DNA from: a virus
IMG/VR virus record: IMGVR_UViG_3300032401_000043
Location: 1-33,756 of that record
Length of the DNA: 33,756 nucleotides
Direction: 5' to 3' (one strand)
Shown here: piece after piece, positions 18,453 to 27,008 of the stretch
Numbering within the stretch: position 1 is the first letter of the stretch
Layout: each line of letters starts with the position of its first letter
Program-made: the position numbers and the translations under genes
Notes under the pieces: model-generated
Databases searched by the model: none
The model's input: the letters and a program-made list of their open reading frames with translations, nothing else
Told to the model about the DNA's origin: nothing

Positions 18453-20096
18453 ATGGAAAACGGAGAATACAACCCATACGAAACGAGTAAGATTATTTAT
18501 GAGGACGATAAGGTAAAATTTATTGAGGTGTTTGACTCTATGGATGCCAAGTATTTTGGTGGGTGGGAGTATGATACTAATTGGAATGATAAATACCGTG
18601 AGGGTGATTTATACTTCATTATTGATGGTGTTGATGATGAGGATTATTCTATGCATAATGTTGATGGTAAAACTGAATTCAGACAAATTAATGGTAATGT
18701 TACTTTCACTGATCCTACGGATATATATAAAGAATTTCCAACTATTAAGGGTCTTATTAGTGAGAAGGTTTTTGGTAGTGATGTATATAAATTATTGGTT
18801 AAGATAAAAAATGGTTATGATCCTGGTTGGGTGTCTTTAGGTAAATATGATAATTTACTTTATGATATGATTTTTAACGAAAAATCCCCGGGATCAAGTA
18901 AGATAACGATTCAATTTGATAGTGATGAAGACTATTTGGGGTTATTTGAAGATTTAGATAATCAAGATATATATTCAATTATAGATCTTTTGGGTAGTAA
19001 TCAATATGATAGTAATAGGTATGAGACATCAACAGAATGGGGTGAGGGACGGATTTATGATTATTATTTAGATGATGAAAATAAAGAAAAGGTTGATTTA
19101 ATTCTTTCATTGATGGTAAAAGATCAGTCTGGGTTAAGTAACGAACAAAGGATGTCAGTATTTTCTAATCATTTTGGTGATGTTGCGGATCGTATTACCG
19201 AAGAATGGGGATCAATTGAGAGTGAATGTGTTAGAGAACAACTTAAAGATGAGTTGTATGAAGAATTTGGTAATAAATTTTTTACTGTTGGTATAATAGA
19301 AAAAAACCCATTACGTAGGTATGAAACTACGGTAAATATCTTATTAAAATTATTTACTGTTATTGGTAATAAAACCCAAACATTGGAGGAGTTATTAAAG
19401 GCGATTATTAAAAAATTTGATAATGCGTCTCACGGTTGGTATGATGAAATGTATTGGAATACAAATTGTCCTAATTATGATATGGTAAGTTTTAATAAGG
19501 AAGCCAAGTGGTATCTTGATAGACTTTATGGAAGTATTGTGGATAGTAATGAATATAAAGATGTTTCCGAGTATATTGAGATTAAGGATAGGGTAGAAAG
19601 TGAGTATGGTTTTGATCAATGGAATAAAACTAAAATTAACCCTGATCTGAATTTTAGAATTGACGATATTGATAAGAAGACGAATAATCTTATTGTTGTT
19701 GTTAAGGTGGGTGATAACCGAGCGGAAAAAAGAACTATGAGTTATGAGGATCTTAAACGACTTGAATCTCAATATGAACTATTTGAAAATAAAAAACTCT
19801 TTAATGAATCTGTTGATCCTAAATTTAAATCTGTTTTAAAGTGGTTAAACAAAGAGTTTGGGGATCTTACTCCGGTGGTTAAAGATGACACAACATTTTA
19901 TGTTGATAAGGACCGAAAACCGTTATTTGTGTATTACCAGGATGAAAAAAATGGGAATGTTTATATAAATTACGATAAAATTTGGGTATTTTTTAAATCC
20001 ATTTTTGGATTGAATGGCTCACAAACAAGGGAGATACTAACTATATGGTTGGAAGAGACCTATAATTTAAGGGGAGTCATACCTACTTATCGGTAA
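18453..20096 (+). CDS. Large acidic protein of unknown function (547 aa)
   Basis: Strongly acidic and aromatic, with many Asp-Tyr clusters (GGWEYDTNWNDKYREGDLYF, DYYLDDENKEKVDLIL). No membrane segment, signal peptide or catalytic motif that I can recognise. Residues 440-547 read like a compact C-terminal domain (VDPKFKSVLKWLNKEFGDLT, TREILTIWLEETYNL). It has a late-type promoter and is probably a virion or host-takeover protein. Oddity: the last 16 codons and the stop lie inside the first repeat and first spacer of the CRISPR-like array, so the C-terminus (EETYNLRGVIPTYR) is partly repeat-encoded. Confidence 0.65.
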   Translation: MENGEYNPYETSKIIYEDDKVKFIEVFDSMDAKYFGGWEYDTNWNDKYREGDLYFIIDGVDDEDYSMHNVDGKTEFRQINGNVTFTDPTDIYKEFPTIKGLISEKVFGSDVYKLLVKIKNGYDPGWVSLGKYDNLLYDMIFNEKSPGSSKITIQFDSDEDYLGLFEDLDNQDIYSIIDLLGSNQYDSNRYETSTEWGEGRIYDYYLDDENKEKVDLILSLMVKDQSGLSNEQRMSVFSNHFGDVADRITEEWGSIESECVREQLKDELYEEFGNKFFTVGIIEKNPLRRYETTVNILLKLFTVIGNKTQTLEELLKAIIKKFDNASHGWYDEMYWNTNCPNYDMVSFNKEAKWYLDRLYGSIVDSNEYKDVSEYIEIKDRVESEYGFDQWNKTKINPDLNFRIDDIDKKTNNLIVVVKVGDNRAEKRTMSYEDLKRLESQYELFENKKLFNESVDPKFKSVLKWLNKEFGDLTPVVKDDTTFYVDKDRKPLFVYYQDEKNGNVYINYDKIWVFFKSIFGLNGSQTREILTIWLEETYNLRGVIPTYR

Positions 20097-20340
20097 TTGA
20101 TTTTGTAATTGAAGTTGGAAGAGACCTATAATTTAAGGGGGGTCACACCTTCATCTAATAACAACAAGGTTCTTTTGTTGGGTTGGAAGAGACCTATAAT
20201 TTAAGGGGGGTCACACCCACAACTTTCGTTGATGTAAATTTAATTTCAGGTTGGAGGAGACCTATAATTTAAGGGGAGTCACACCTCTTTTCCTAAACTT
20301 AACCTTCCCAAATATGGTTAGAGGAGACTTATAATTTGAG
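20048..20340 (+). CRISPR. Short CRISPR-like array (five repeats, four spacers)
   Basis: Repeats of 36 bases start at 20048, 20114, 20182, 20250 and about 20317. They begin GTTGGAAGAGACCTATAATT and end TTAAGGGGGGTCACACC, with few changes in the first four; the fifth is degenerate, as is usual for a terminal repeat. The four spacers are unlike each other and 30-33 bases long. From memory, repeat length, the GTTGGA start and the GGG-TCAC end resemble type VI-B (Cas13b) repeats of Bacteroidetes, but type is not certain. No cas gene is in the window, so it may use host Cas proteins or ones encoded elsewhere on the phage. The first repeat overlaps the end of the preceding gene. Confidence 0.75.
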
Positions 20341-20378
20341 ATAATTATAAATAAATTTTTTAATTCAAATAAATTCCA

Positions 20379-20386
20379 TATATTTG
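20379..20386 (+). promoter_or_regulatory. Host-type -7 box TATATTTG, leaderless start
   Basis: Ends four bases before the ATG at 20391, so the peptidase mRNA would start at or near its first codon. The upstream -33 box is weak. Confidence 0.55.
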
Positions 20387-20390
20387 TGTT

Positions 20391-21176
20391 ATGGAAAGAA
20401 ATTATGAATTATTAAAAGATGTGTTGTCGGTTCCGACAAAAACTTATCAAGAGGATTTAATGATCCAATACATCTGTGATTGGTTAGACCAAAATAGTAT
20501 TACCTATTATGTGGATAAACATTACAATATCTACGCAACAAAACAAACAGATGTAAATGTTGAATTCTTCCCTTGTGTTGTTGCCCATACAGATACGGTT
20601 CATAATATTGACACAATCAATGTTGTTGAAGAAATGCTACCTGATGCTCAAGGAAATATTAAACTATCCTTAAAGGCATACAATGATAGTGGAAATCCAA
20701 CAGGAATTGGTGGTGATGATAAATGTGGTGTTTTTGGTTGTTTGGAATTGTTAAAAGAATTACCAAACTTGAAGGCCGCATTCTTTGTATCCGAAGAAAC
20801 AGGATGTAAGGGATCATTTAATTCAGATCCGGAATTCTTTAAAAATATTGGATATGCGATTCAGTTTGATGCTCCAGAGAACAATATGATCTCAGAATAT
20901 TTGATGAGTGTCAGTATGTTCAAACGAGATAGTGATTTTTTCAAAGTTGGTGGAAGATTAATTACAGAACATTTCCCGGCAGATACGAAATATCACAAAC
21001 ACCCATATACCGATATATATCCGATTCACACGATGTATGGTATTTCTTGTTTCAACATATCAATTGGTTATTATAGATACCACACACCTAACGAATATGT
21101 TGTTGTGGAGGATGTATATAATGGAATTAAGGTTGGTAAATTAATGATTGGCGAACTTGGTTATACAAAACATTAA
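20391..21176 (+). CDS. M20-family-like zinc metallopeptidase
   Basis: 261 residues with the whole set of metal and catalytic positions of the M20/M28 fold in order: VVAHTDTVH (H and D), TGIGGDDKCGVFGCLELL (bridging D), AFFVSEETGCKGS (catalytic E and metal E), IQFDAPENN (metal D), and YYRYHTPNEYV (last metal H). Shorter than bacterial PepT because the lid or dimerisation domain seems to be missing. It should cleave short peptides or amides in the cytoplasm. It may recycle peptides or attack a host signal; the substrate cannot be told from sequence. It stands alone with a host-type promoter, pointing to early expression. Confidence 0.8.
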   Translation: MERNYELLKDVLSVPTKTYQEDLMIQYICDWLDQNSITYYVDKHYNIYATKQTDVNVEFFPCVVAHTDTVHNIDTINVVEEMLPDAQGNIKLSLKAYNDSGNPTGIGGDDKCGVFGCLELLKELPNLKAAFFVSEETGCKGSFNSDPEFFKNIGYAIQFDAPENNMISEYLMSVSMFKRDSDFFKVGGRLITEHFPADTKYHKHPYTDIYPIHTMYGISCFNISIGYYRYHTPNEYVVVEDVYNGIKVGKLMIGELGYTKH

Positions 21177-21192
21177 TTTTTTGGTTTTACCG

Positions 21193-21202
21193 TATATTTA
21201 TA
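21193..21202 (+). promoter_or_regulatory. Late-type promoter element TATATTTATA
   Basis: Exact copy, three bases before the ATG at 21206. Confidence 0.55.
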
Positions 21203-21205
21203 TAT

Positions 21206-21487
21206 ATGAAAAAAATTATAAAATTAAACGAAACCGATCTAACTAGAATTATATCTAAAACTATTAATGAGATTAGAGATAAAGAAGGTATTGATTTATA
21301 TATGGAGTTAAAAGAATTACTTCACCCTTATTATAAAAAACAACAATCAAATGGTAAGATGTTGAGTAGTAGTGAAAGAATTGTTAGAATAAAACAAGTT
21401 ATTAATGAACTTCAGGATTATGTTGGGATTTTAAACCACGAATTAAGTGCCGAACAGGATCGGGAATCAGGAAGATATAGTATTTAA
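21206..21487 (+). CDS. Small putative virion protein with KLNETDLTRIISKTINE tag
   Basis: 93 residues. The opening matches the protein at 5905 nearly residue for residue in pattern, and ends in I-N-E. The remainder is helical and charged (LYMELKELLHPYYKKQQSNG, RIVRIKQVINELQDYVGILN) and may form a coiled coil. Independent late-type promoter. Function beyond likely head packaging is unknown. Confidence 0.65.
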   Translation: MKKIIKLNETDLTRIISKTINEIRDKEGIDLYMELKELLHPYYKKQQSNGKMLSSSERIVRIKQVINELQDYVGILNHELSAEQDRESGRYSI

Positions 21488-21497
21488 AAAAAGGAGG

Positions 21498-22760
21498 TTA
21501 TTCAACCTCCTTTTTCTTTTTAGTTCTTTTTGGTTTTTCTGTGGTAATTAACTTTGATGGTTCGGTAATCGTTATAACATCATCTTTTACTATAAGAGTG
21601 TAGTTAGTATTTTCCTTAACATCACCAATTAAAATACCTTCAGATATTAGATCCTCAATTTTATCTTGTATTGCTCGTTTTAGAGGACGGGCACCAAACA
21701 TCTCATCAAATCCAACTTTTGAAATCATCTCAATCACCGAATAATCGGCAATAAAGTTATATTTCATTTTTGTTAATCTATTTAACAAAATGTCAATCTC
21801 AAGTTTAACAATCTTATCAATATGATCTTTCTTAAGTGAATTAAAGATAATAACATCGTCAATTCTGTTAAGGAATTCAGGGGCGAAAAATTTACTTAAC
21901 TCAGATTTAAGAATATCTCGTTTATGTTCTTCCTCAACATAATCACTCTTCTTGAATCCCATTCCACCACCAAAATCTTGTAATTTTCTAACCCCTATAT
22001 TTGAAGTCATAATAATTAAACAATTTTTGAAATTAATCTTTCTACCCAAACTATCTGTAAGGTGACCATCGTCCAAAATCTGTAATAATGTTGAAAAAAT
22101 ATCTTTATGAGCCTTCTCAACCTCATCAAATAAAATTACTGAGTACGGTTTATTTTTTACTTGCTCCGTAAGTTGCCCACCATCATCTGAATTAACATAC
22201 CCAGGAGGTGACCCAATAAGTTTTGAAATTGAGTGTTTTTCTTGGTATTCGGACATATCCACACGGATCATATTATCTTCATTACCAAAGATTTCTTTTG
22301 CTAGTTTCTTAGCCAAATGTGTGTTGTGAGATAAAATACCGTTGGTGTAATATCTTCTAGTGGATCCCTCTTTTAATTCTAAATCATACATCACTTCTTC
22401 ATATCCTAAATTGGTAACTTCAATAACTTCTGATTCCGTTAGATTACCATTATCATCAGACACCATAACAAACGAACCAATTTCTAAATCTTTAACAAAT
22501 TTCTCAGTTAAACCAACTGACTCAAAAGTTGTTTTATTATATACGGTAACAAATACAATATGGTTATCGGCACATTTAAGTTCTTTTCCATCGCTTAATT
22601 TAAGATGATATACTTCATATGGTATTGTCTCATGTAATGCTTCTATATCAACAAATCCATCATCAGTTAAAACTTCATACTCGATAATTTTGGTTGTTTT
22701 AGTAATTTTTTTTAATGATTCTAATTCGTGTTTGTCGACTCTTTTTTTAATTTCTTCCAT
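21498..22760 (-). CDS. Split-intein C-part fused to ClpC-type ATPase C-terminal half
   Basis: 420 residues. Residues 1-146 are the C-terminal intein piece: it carries block B (KELKCADNHIVF), block F (EEVMYDLELKEGS) and block G (GILSHN), with Thr147 as the +1 residue. From 147 the sequence is the D2 ATPase of a ClpA/ClpC unfoldase: THLAKKLAKEIFG resumes exactly after the Walker A Lys, SVILFDEVEKAH is Walker B, IIMTSNIG sensor 1, FLNRIDDVI the Arg finger region, GARPLKRAIQ sensor 2. MGF near GGGMGFKK could be the ClpP-docking loop. Trans-splicing with the product of 24067-25398 would rebuild a protein of about 683 residues. Confidence 0.88.
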   Translation of the reverse strand: MEEIKKRVDKHELESLKKITKTTKIIEYEVLTDDGFVDIEALHETIPYEVYHLKLSDGKELKCADNHIVFVTVYNKTTFESVGLTEKFVKDLEIGSFVMVSDDNGNLTESEVIEVTNLGYEEVMYDLELKEGSTRRYYTNGILSHNTHLAKKLAKEIFGNEDNMIRVDMSEYQEKHSISKLIGSPPGYVNSDDGGQLTEQVKNKPYSVILFDEVEKAHKDIFSTLLQILDDGHLTDSLGRKINFKNCLIIMTSNIGVRKLQDFGGGMGFKKSDYVEEEHKRDILKSELSKFFAPEFLNRIDDVIIFNSLKKDHIDKIVKLEIDILLNRLTKMKYNFIADYSVIEMISKVGFDEMFGARPLKRAIQDKIEDLISEGILIGDVKENTNYTLIVKDDVITITEPSKLITTEKPKRTKKKKEVE

Positions 22761-22770
22761 TCTACCTATT

Positions 22771-24021
22771 TTATTTATTATTTAGAAAATCAATACATTT
22801 ATTTATTATTTCTTGTTTATTTCCCCATCTATATTCCGAATCCCATATTACTAACACATCAAAACCTTTTTTGATGGCGACATCCAATTTCCTTTTATCC
22901 TTATTCCACATCTCTTGTGCTGTTATCTCTTTTCTAAATGGATGTGGGTAATCTGTCGATTTATACTTTTTTGGGTTCCCATGAAACATATCGCCATGAA
23001 ACTCAATTATTTTTTTATTGTTGAAATCAGTAAAATCATATAACCAAATTCCACCTTCTGATTCGAATTTATTTAATTTATATTCTTTATTATGAGTTGC
23101 AAAATAAATATCATTTCTTTTATCAATAACATAGGTTTCCAATAAAACGTTAAACAACTCTTGAGATATTTTAGAATAACCAATATTTAAGTTACCATTA
23201 GTTGATAGTGATTTTGACCATTTATGTTGTCTTTCAGTAAAAATTTTTAACCCTTCCTCCTCACCATATTTTTCTATACAAATTTTTTTAGAAAATGTTT
23301 TTTGCCTTTCAGATAATTTTATTTTACTTTCTTTTTTAGAATAACCTTTTTTTAACCAATAACCTAATTGAGTGCTAGTTGTTGATGAATAATTGTTTGG
23401 GTTATCTTTTTTTAATTTAATTAGTTTATTAGAGTTTTCTTTTTGTAATTCACTTATTTTAATCTTAGAGTCATTTATTGAATAACCCCTGTTTAACCAA
23501 TATAATTCAGTTGTTGGTGTTGATGTGATATTTTTGATTTCAATTTCTGAAAATCCATTTTCTTTTAAATTTTCTTTTGAAACAACAAATCTATTCTTAA
23601 CTAGTTTAGAATTTTTAGATTGTAAACCAAAAATTTCATTAGTCGCTTCTTCTTTAGTGTAACCTTTATTAATCCAATACTCCTCACATAAACGATTCCT
23701 TTGTTTAATTTCTTTATTGCGTTTATTTATTTCTTCTAAAGCATTTTCTTTATACCAACCACGTTCAATGAAATACTCAATATTACCCCATTTTTTAGTT
23801 TTAAAACTATAATTTTTAACTAACCAACCACGCATCAACGATAACGAAACAATACCCTCTTGTTCTCTTAGTTTAACCATCAAAGATTCAATTTCTTTTT
23901 TAATCATTTCGTTATCGTATCGTATGTTTTTATCTAGTTTTAAAACATGATTTTTAAAACTTTCCGTATATGGAAAAACTTCATTCACCTCTTTAACGCC
24001 TCTGATGGTTTTTATTTTCAT
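22771..24021 (-). CDS. Homing endonuclease, Vsr-like, in the split-intein gap
   Basis: 416 residues. The N-terminal and middle parts hold repeated small motifs (YWINKGYTKEEATNEI, YWLNRGYSINDSKIKISELQ, YWLKKGYSKKESKIKLSERQ), probably DNA-binding modules. The C-terminus is Vsr-like: ESEGGIWLYDFTD, KKIIEFHGDMFHGNPKKY, then MWNKDKRKLDVAIKKGF and VLVIWDSEYRW. This matches the endonuclease type described in fractured split-intein genes from environmental phages. It lies between the two intein halves on the same strand, with its own late-type promoter (24035-24044). It is expected to cut intein-free alleles and spread the locus. Confidence 0.85.
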   Translation of the reverse strand: MKIKTIRGVKEVNEVFPYTESFKNHVLKLDKNIRYDNEMIKKEIESLMVKLREQEGIVSLSLMRGWLVKNYSFKTKKWGNIEYFIERGWYKENALEEINKRNKEIKQRNRLCEEYWINKGYTKEEATNEIFGLQSKNSKLVKNRFVVSKENLKENGFSEIEIKNITSTPTTELYWLNRGYSINDSKIKISELQKENSNKLIKLKKDNPNNYSSTTSTQLGYWLKKGYSKKESKIKLSERQKTFSKKICIEKYGEEEGLKIFTERQHKWSKSLSTNGNLNIGYSKISQELFNVLLETYVIDKRNDIYFATHNKEYKLNKFESEGGIWLYDFTDFNNKKIIEFHGDMFHGNPKKYKSTDYPHPFRKEITAQEMWNKDKRKLDVAIKKGFDVLVIWDSEYRWGNKQEIINKCIDFLNNK

Positions 24022-24034
24022 GTTCTTCGTTTAT

Positions 24035-24044
24035 TATAAATATA
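24035..24044 (-). promoter_or_regulatory. Late-type promoter of the homing endonuclease
   Basis: TATATTTATA on the minus strand, 13 bases before the ATG at 24021. Confidence 0.5.
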
Positions 24045-24066
24045 TGAAAGATTTAAAAAGTTAGGA

Positions 24067-25398
24067 CTAATTGGCGTCGGTTATGGTATTTTTAAAAAAT
24101 TCTATTGAAACAGTCTCAATAAGACCAGTTTCTTTATTCCTAATAGTGATTAAACTATCATCACAAATACATTTACCCACACCTGTTGATCCCAAGAATA
24201 TGAATGAACCAATTGGTTTATTTGGATCCTTAATTCCGACTCTATTTCTTCTTATTGCTTTTGATATTTTGGCAACCGCTTCTTCTTGACCGATAACCAA
24301 ATCATTAAGGGTATCCTCAAGATTAACTAAAGATTTTGTTTCATCAATTGTAATTTTACTTACAGGTATTTTGGTCATATTGGATACTACCTCATATACA
24401 AGTTCTGGTGAAATTTCTTTCTTTTTAATTGTTAATTCATCATCAAACTTCTTTTTTTCTTCTGCAAGTTTTGTGATAATTTTTCGTTCTTTATCTCTCA
24501 ACTCTGCCGCCATCTCAAATTTTTGACTTTTAATAACGTCAATTTTTTCTTGTTTGATATCAGAGGCTTGTTGTTTTAATTTTTCAATTACTTCAGGTAG
24601 TTTTATATCCACTTGGGATCTGGCACCAACCTCATCTAAAATATCAAACGCTTTATCGGGAAATTCACGATCTGTGATATAACGATCCGCAAGTTCAACA
24701 CAAAGACCCAAAATCTCATCTGTGTATGAAACTTTATGGTGTGCCTCATATTTTGCCTTACTATTTTGTAGGATGATTAATGTTTCTTCTTTTGTTGATG
24801 GATCAACAATAACCTTTTGGAAACGTCTTTCTAACGCCCCATCTTTTTCAAAGTTCTTACGATATTCATCTAATGTTGTTGCACCAACACATTGTATCTC
24901 TCCTCGGGCAAGTGCCGGTTTAAAGATGTTGGATGCATCCAATGATCCTGATGAACTACCCGCACCAACGATTGTATGGATCTCATCAATGAATACCACA
25001 ATATTGGGGTTGTTCTGAAGTTCCTCAATAATCACTTTCATTCTTTCCTCAAACTGACCACGATATTTTGTTCCTGCAACAATTGAGTTCATATCCAAAG
25101 ATACGATACGTTTATCCATCAAATTTTTAGGACAATCACCTTCATATATTTTCATTGCCAAACCTTCAACAATCGCAGTTTTACCACATCCAGGTTCCCC
25201 AACAATAATTGGGTTATTTTTCTTTCTTCTTGATAGGATTTGAGCAATTCTCATTATCTCAGATTCTCTACCAACTACAGGGTCTAATTTACCCTCTTCT
25301 GCTAGTTTATTAAGGTCTCTACTGAAATTATCTAATACTGGTGTTCCTTTATCTGACGACTTTTTGTTTTTGTCCTCACTATCCATATTTTCTATCAT
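24067..25398 (-). CDS. ClpC-type ATPase N-terminal half fused to short split-intein N-part
   Basis: 443 residues. No N-terminal Clp repeat domain. D1 ATPase: Walker [16 protein letters not shown], Walker [10 protein letters not shown], Arg finger region ALERRFQ. A middle domain with a UVR-like motif ([19 protein letters not shown]) marks it as ClpC-like. D2 begins ([16 protein letters not shown]) and stops at the Walker A Lys. Cys410 then starts the intein N-part ([16 protein letters not shown]), only 34 residues long and holding block A alone; block B is in the partner gene. Such a short N-part marks an atypical split intein. Full activity needs trans-splicing, since neither half has a complete D2 P-loop. 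Confidence 0.9.
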   Translation of the reverse strand: MIENMDSEDKNKKSSDKGTPVLDNFSRDLNKLAEEGKLDPVVGRESEIMRIAQILSRRKKNNPIIVGEPGCGKTAIVEGLAMKIYEGDCPKNLMDKRIVSLDMNSIVAGTKYRGQFEERMKVIIEELQNNPNIVVFIDEIHTIVGAGSSSGSLDASNIFKPALARGEIQCVGATTLDEYRKNFEKDGALERRFQKVIVDPSTKEETLIILQNSKAKYEAHHKVSYTDEILGLCVELADRYITDREFPDKAFDILDEVGARSQVDIKLPEVIEKLKQQASDIKQEKIDVIKSQKFEMAAELRDKERKIITKLAEEKKKFDDELTIKKKEISPELVYEVVSNMTKIPVSKITIDETKSLVNLEDTLNDLVIGQEEAVAKISKAIRRNRVGIKDPNKPIGSFIFLGSTGVGKCICDDSLITIRNKETGLIETVSIEFFKNTITDAN

Positions 25399-25450
25399 TG
25401 TTTTCTCTTTTTTAAAGTTTAATTATAATATATCAAAAAGTATATTAATT

Positions 25451-25494
25451 TGACAATATGTCATTAACTTTTTTTACATACTGACATTTTGTCA
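25451..25494. promoter_or_regulatory. Two TGACA-N3-TGTCA operators
   Basis: Perfect palindromes TGACAATATGTCA (25451-25463) and TGACATTTTGTCA (25482-25494), centres 31 bases apart (three helical turns), with a further half-site TGACA at 25507. They lie between the divergent Clp and tagged-protein genes. Likely binding sites for a dimeric regulator. Confidence 0.5.
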
Positions 25495-25524
25495 GGTTTT
25501 ATATTTTGACACGCATTTAGTAAA

Positions 25525-25551
25525 AAAAGACCTGTTATGGGTCTTTTTTTT
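25525..25551 (+). terminator. Bidirectional terminator or attenuator
   Basis: AGACC/GGTCT stem flanked by A7 and a long T-run. Odd position between divergent genes; it may stop a transcript begun at the operator region. Confidence 0.6.
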
Positions 25552-25559
25552 TATTATCG

Positions 25560-25569
25560 TATATTTATA
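25560..25569 (+). promoter_or_regulatory. Late-type promoter element TATATTTATA
   Basis: Exact copy, 11 bases before the ATG at 25581. Confidence 0.55.
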
Positions 25570-25580
25570 ATAAAAAAACT

Positions 25581-26183
25581 ATGAACAATAATCTTTTTAA
25601 AATAGATGATTCCGAAAAAATAAGAATTTTGGAAATGCATCAATCGGCAACAAGTAGACATTACTTGGGAGAACAAGTTGCACCGGCAACAACAACAACT
25701 GCGGCCGCACCCGCAACTGCACCAGGACCTAAAGATCCTTCAGGTTTTGTTGTTAACGACATTCAGGGAATTGTTATTGGGTCAAATACGTTTAAATTTG
25801 AAAAATTCAATGGAATATCTGACTTAAATGGACAATTTAGTCCAATTACTTTAACCGCAACTGCGGTGGTAAACCCCCCAATAAAAAACCCATCAACAGG
25901 AACTATGGTTAGTAGTTATGAAATTAAATTAAATGATCCTGAAAATAAGATTATGTTTACATTTAATTATGGTTGTGGTGGAAGTTACGCAACTAATACT
26001 TCTATTGTGGTTTCTGCTGACAATCAAATAAAAGTTAAAAATCCTATAACTGGAAAAGAATCTATAAAAAAGGATGAAATTCAAACTTTATTATCCACCG
26101 CTTTTGCAACTGTAAAGAAAACACTTTTACCCGCAAAAAATCCATTCCTAAGTACTTTTTCCCAACAATATTGTAAGTCATAA
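25581..26183 (+). CDS. Putative virion protein with IDDSEKIRILEMH tag
   Basis: 200 residues. Opens KIDDSEKIRILEMHQSAT, almost the same as the OmpA-like protein at 14263, and ends its tag in I-L-E. Next is an Ala/Pro/Thr-rich linker (PATTTTAAAPATAPGP) and a beta-rich domain (FVVNDIQGIVIGSNTFKFEK, FSPITLTATAVVNPP, ENKIMFTFNYGCGGSY). Two cysteines lie in the domain (CGG and QQYC). No family recognised. Late-type promoter and tag suggest packaging into the head. It faces the secreted-protein gene across a shared terminator. Confidence 0.65.
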   Translation: MNNNLFKIDDSEKIRILEMHQSATSRHYLGEQVAPATTTTAAAPATAPGPKDPSGFVVNDIQGIVIGSNTFKFEKFNGISDLNGQFSPITLTATAVVNPPIKNPSTGTMVSSYEIKLNDPENKIMFTFNYGCGGSYATNTSIVVSADNQIKVKNPITGKESIKKDEIQTLLSTAFATVKKTLLPAKNPFLSTFSQQYCKS

Positions 26184-26210
26184 AAAAAAGGTCCATTAGG
26201 ACCTTTTTTA
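26184..26210. terminator. Bidirectional terminator
   Basis: A-run, GGTCC-ATTA-GGACC, T-run; serves the convergent genes at 25581 and 26648. Confidence 0.85.
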
Positions 26211-26648
26211 TTTAAAATAACTAATCATACCATATGATTTATTTGTATTTATGTCCGAATAAAATTGGGTAACATATGGGTCATTTGATTTAAGGATGTT
26301 TGTGTTTACAGTAACAAACAAATCCATTGGTTCGTTTGTTTTTCTATCAATTGTCTTACAAGTGAAAATATAAACACCTTTTTCTATTTTATATTCCATA
26401 ACCCCATTTGAAAATTCAATACCAAGAAAGAAGAATTTATAGGTTTTAGATTTTAAATCAAAAGTTAATTTATTCTGACCATTACCTTGACCTAAGAAAA
26501 AAATATTAGGATCAGAAATAACACTACTATATTCTTCAGTAAATCCACACTCAAAAGTTTTCCATTCATTAATTTCCGCAATTATAATTTGAGAAAACCC
26601 AACAAACGATACAAACGATAATACTACGGATAAGATAAAATTTTTCAT
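26208..26648 (-). CDS. Secreted protein, unknown
   Basis: 146 residues from the ATG at 26648, chosen because it begins a good signal peptide (MKNFILSVVLSFVSFVGFSQ) of Bacteroidetes type; the frame extends 13 codons upstream without one. The mature part is beta-rich (WKTFECGFTEEYSSVI, KTYKFFFLGIEFSNGVMEYK) with two Cys. It looks like small Bacteroidetes periplasmic proteins and may have come from the host. Function unknown. Confidence 0.65.
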   Translation of the reverse strand: MKNFILSVVLSFVSFVGFSQIIIAEINEWKTFECGFTEEYSSVISDPNIFFLGQGNGQNKLTFDLKSKTYKFFFLGIEFSNGVMEYKIEKGVYIFTCKTIDRKTNEPMDLFVTVNTNILKSNDPYVTQFYSDINTNKSYGMISYFK

Positions 26649-26734
26649 AATTTCTAAGATTTTAATTGTTTCTATAAAGATAAACAAATTATTGAGTTAT
26701 TTATAATAAATATTATATTTTTAAAAAAAAAGTT

Positions 26735-26977
26735 ATGGCAATTTTAAAAGAAGAAATCGTTGGGTCAAAAATTATTAATGAGATCCAATCTACAAACGTT
26801 ACAAAAACGGAGTATGATACAACAACAAAAAAGTTGATTGTTGAGTTCAAAAATGGAACAAAGTATGAGTATGATGAGGTACCCCACCAAATATACACAC
26901 AATTTAGAATGTCGGAATCTCAAGGGAAATTCTTTAGTTCCAAAATTGCAAAGGAATTCAAATACAAAAAAGTATAA
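26735..26977 (+). CDS. KTSC domain protein
   Basis: 80 residues. The body fits the small KTSC domain: STNVTKTEYDTTTKKLIVEF, NGTKYEYDEVPHQIYTQF, SQGKFFSSKIAKEFKYKKV, with the hallmark Y-x-Y-x-x-VP and S-x-G-x-FF spacing. This domain occurs alone in many phages and plasmids and has no proven function. Full length for the family. Confidence 0.78.
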   Translation: MAILKEEIVGSKIINEIQSTNVTKTEYDTTTKKLIVEFKNGTKYEYDEVPHQIYTQFRMSESQGKFFSSKIAKEFKYKKV

Positions 26978-27008
26978 ATAAATCAATTAATCCTTGTATT
27001 TATTATAG

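Noticed and set aside
22771-24021. Group I intron splitting the Clp gene
   Set aside because: The flanking reading frames end and begin with intein blocks (Cys start, HN-Thr end) rather than running out at random, so a split intein explains the break better.
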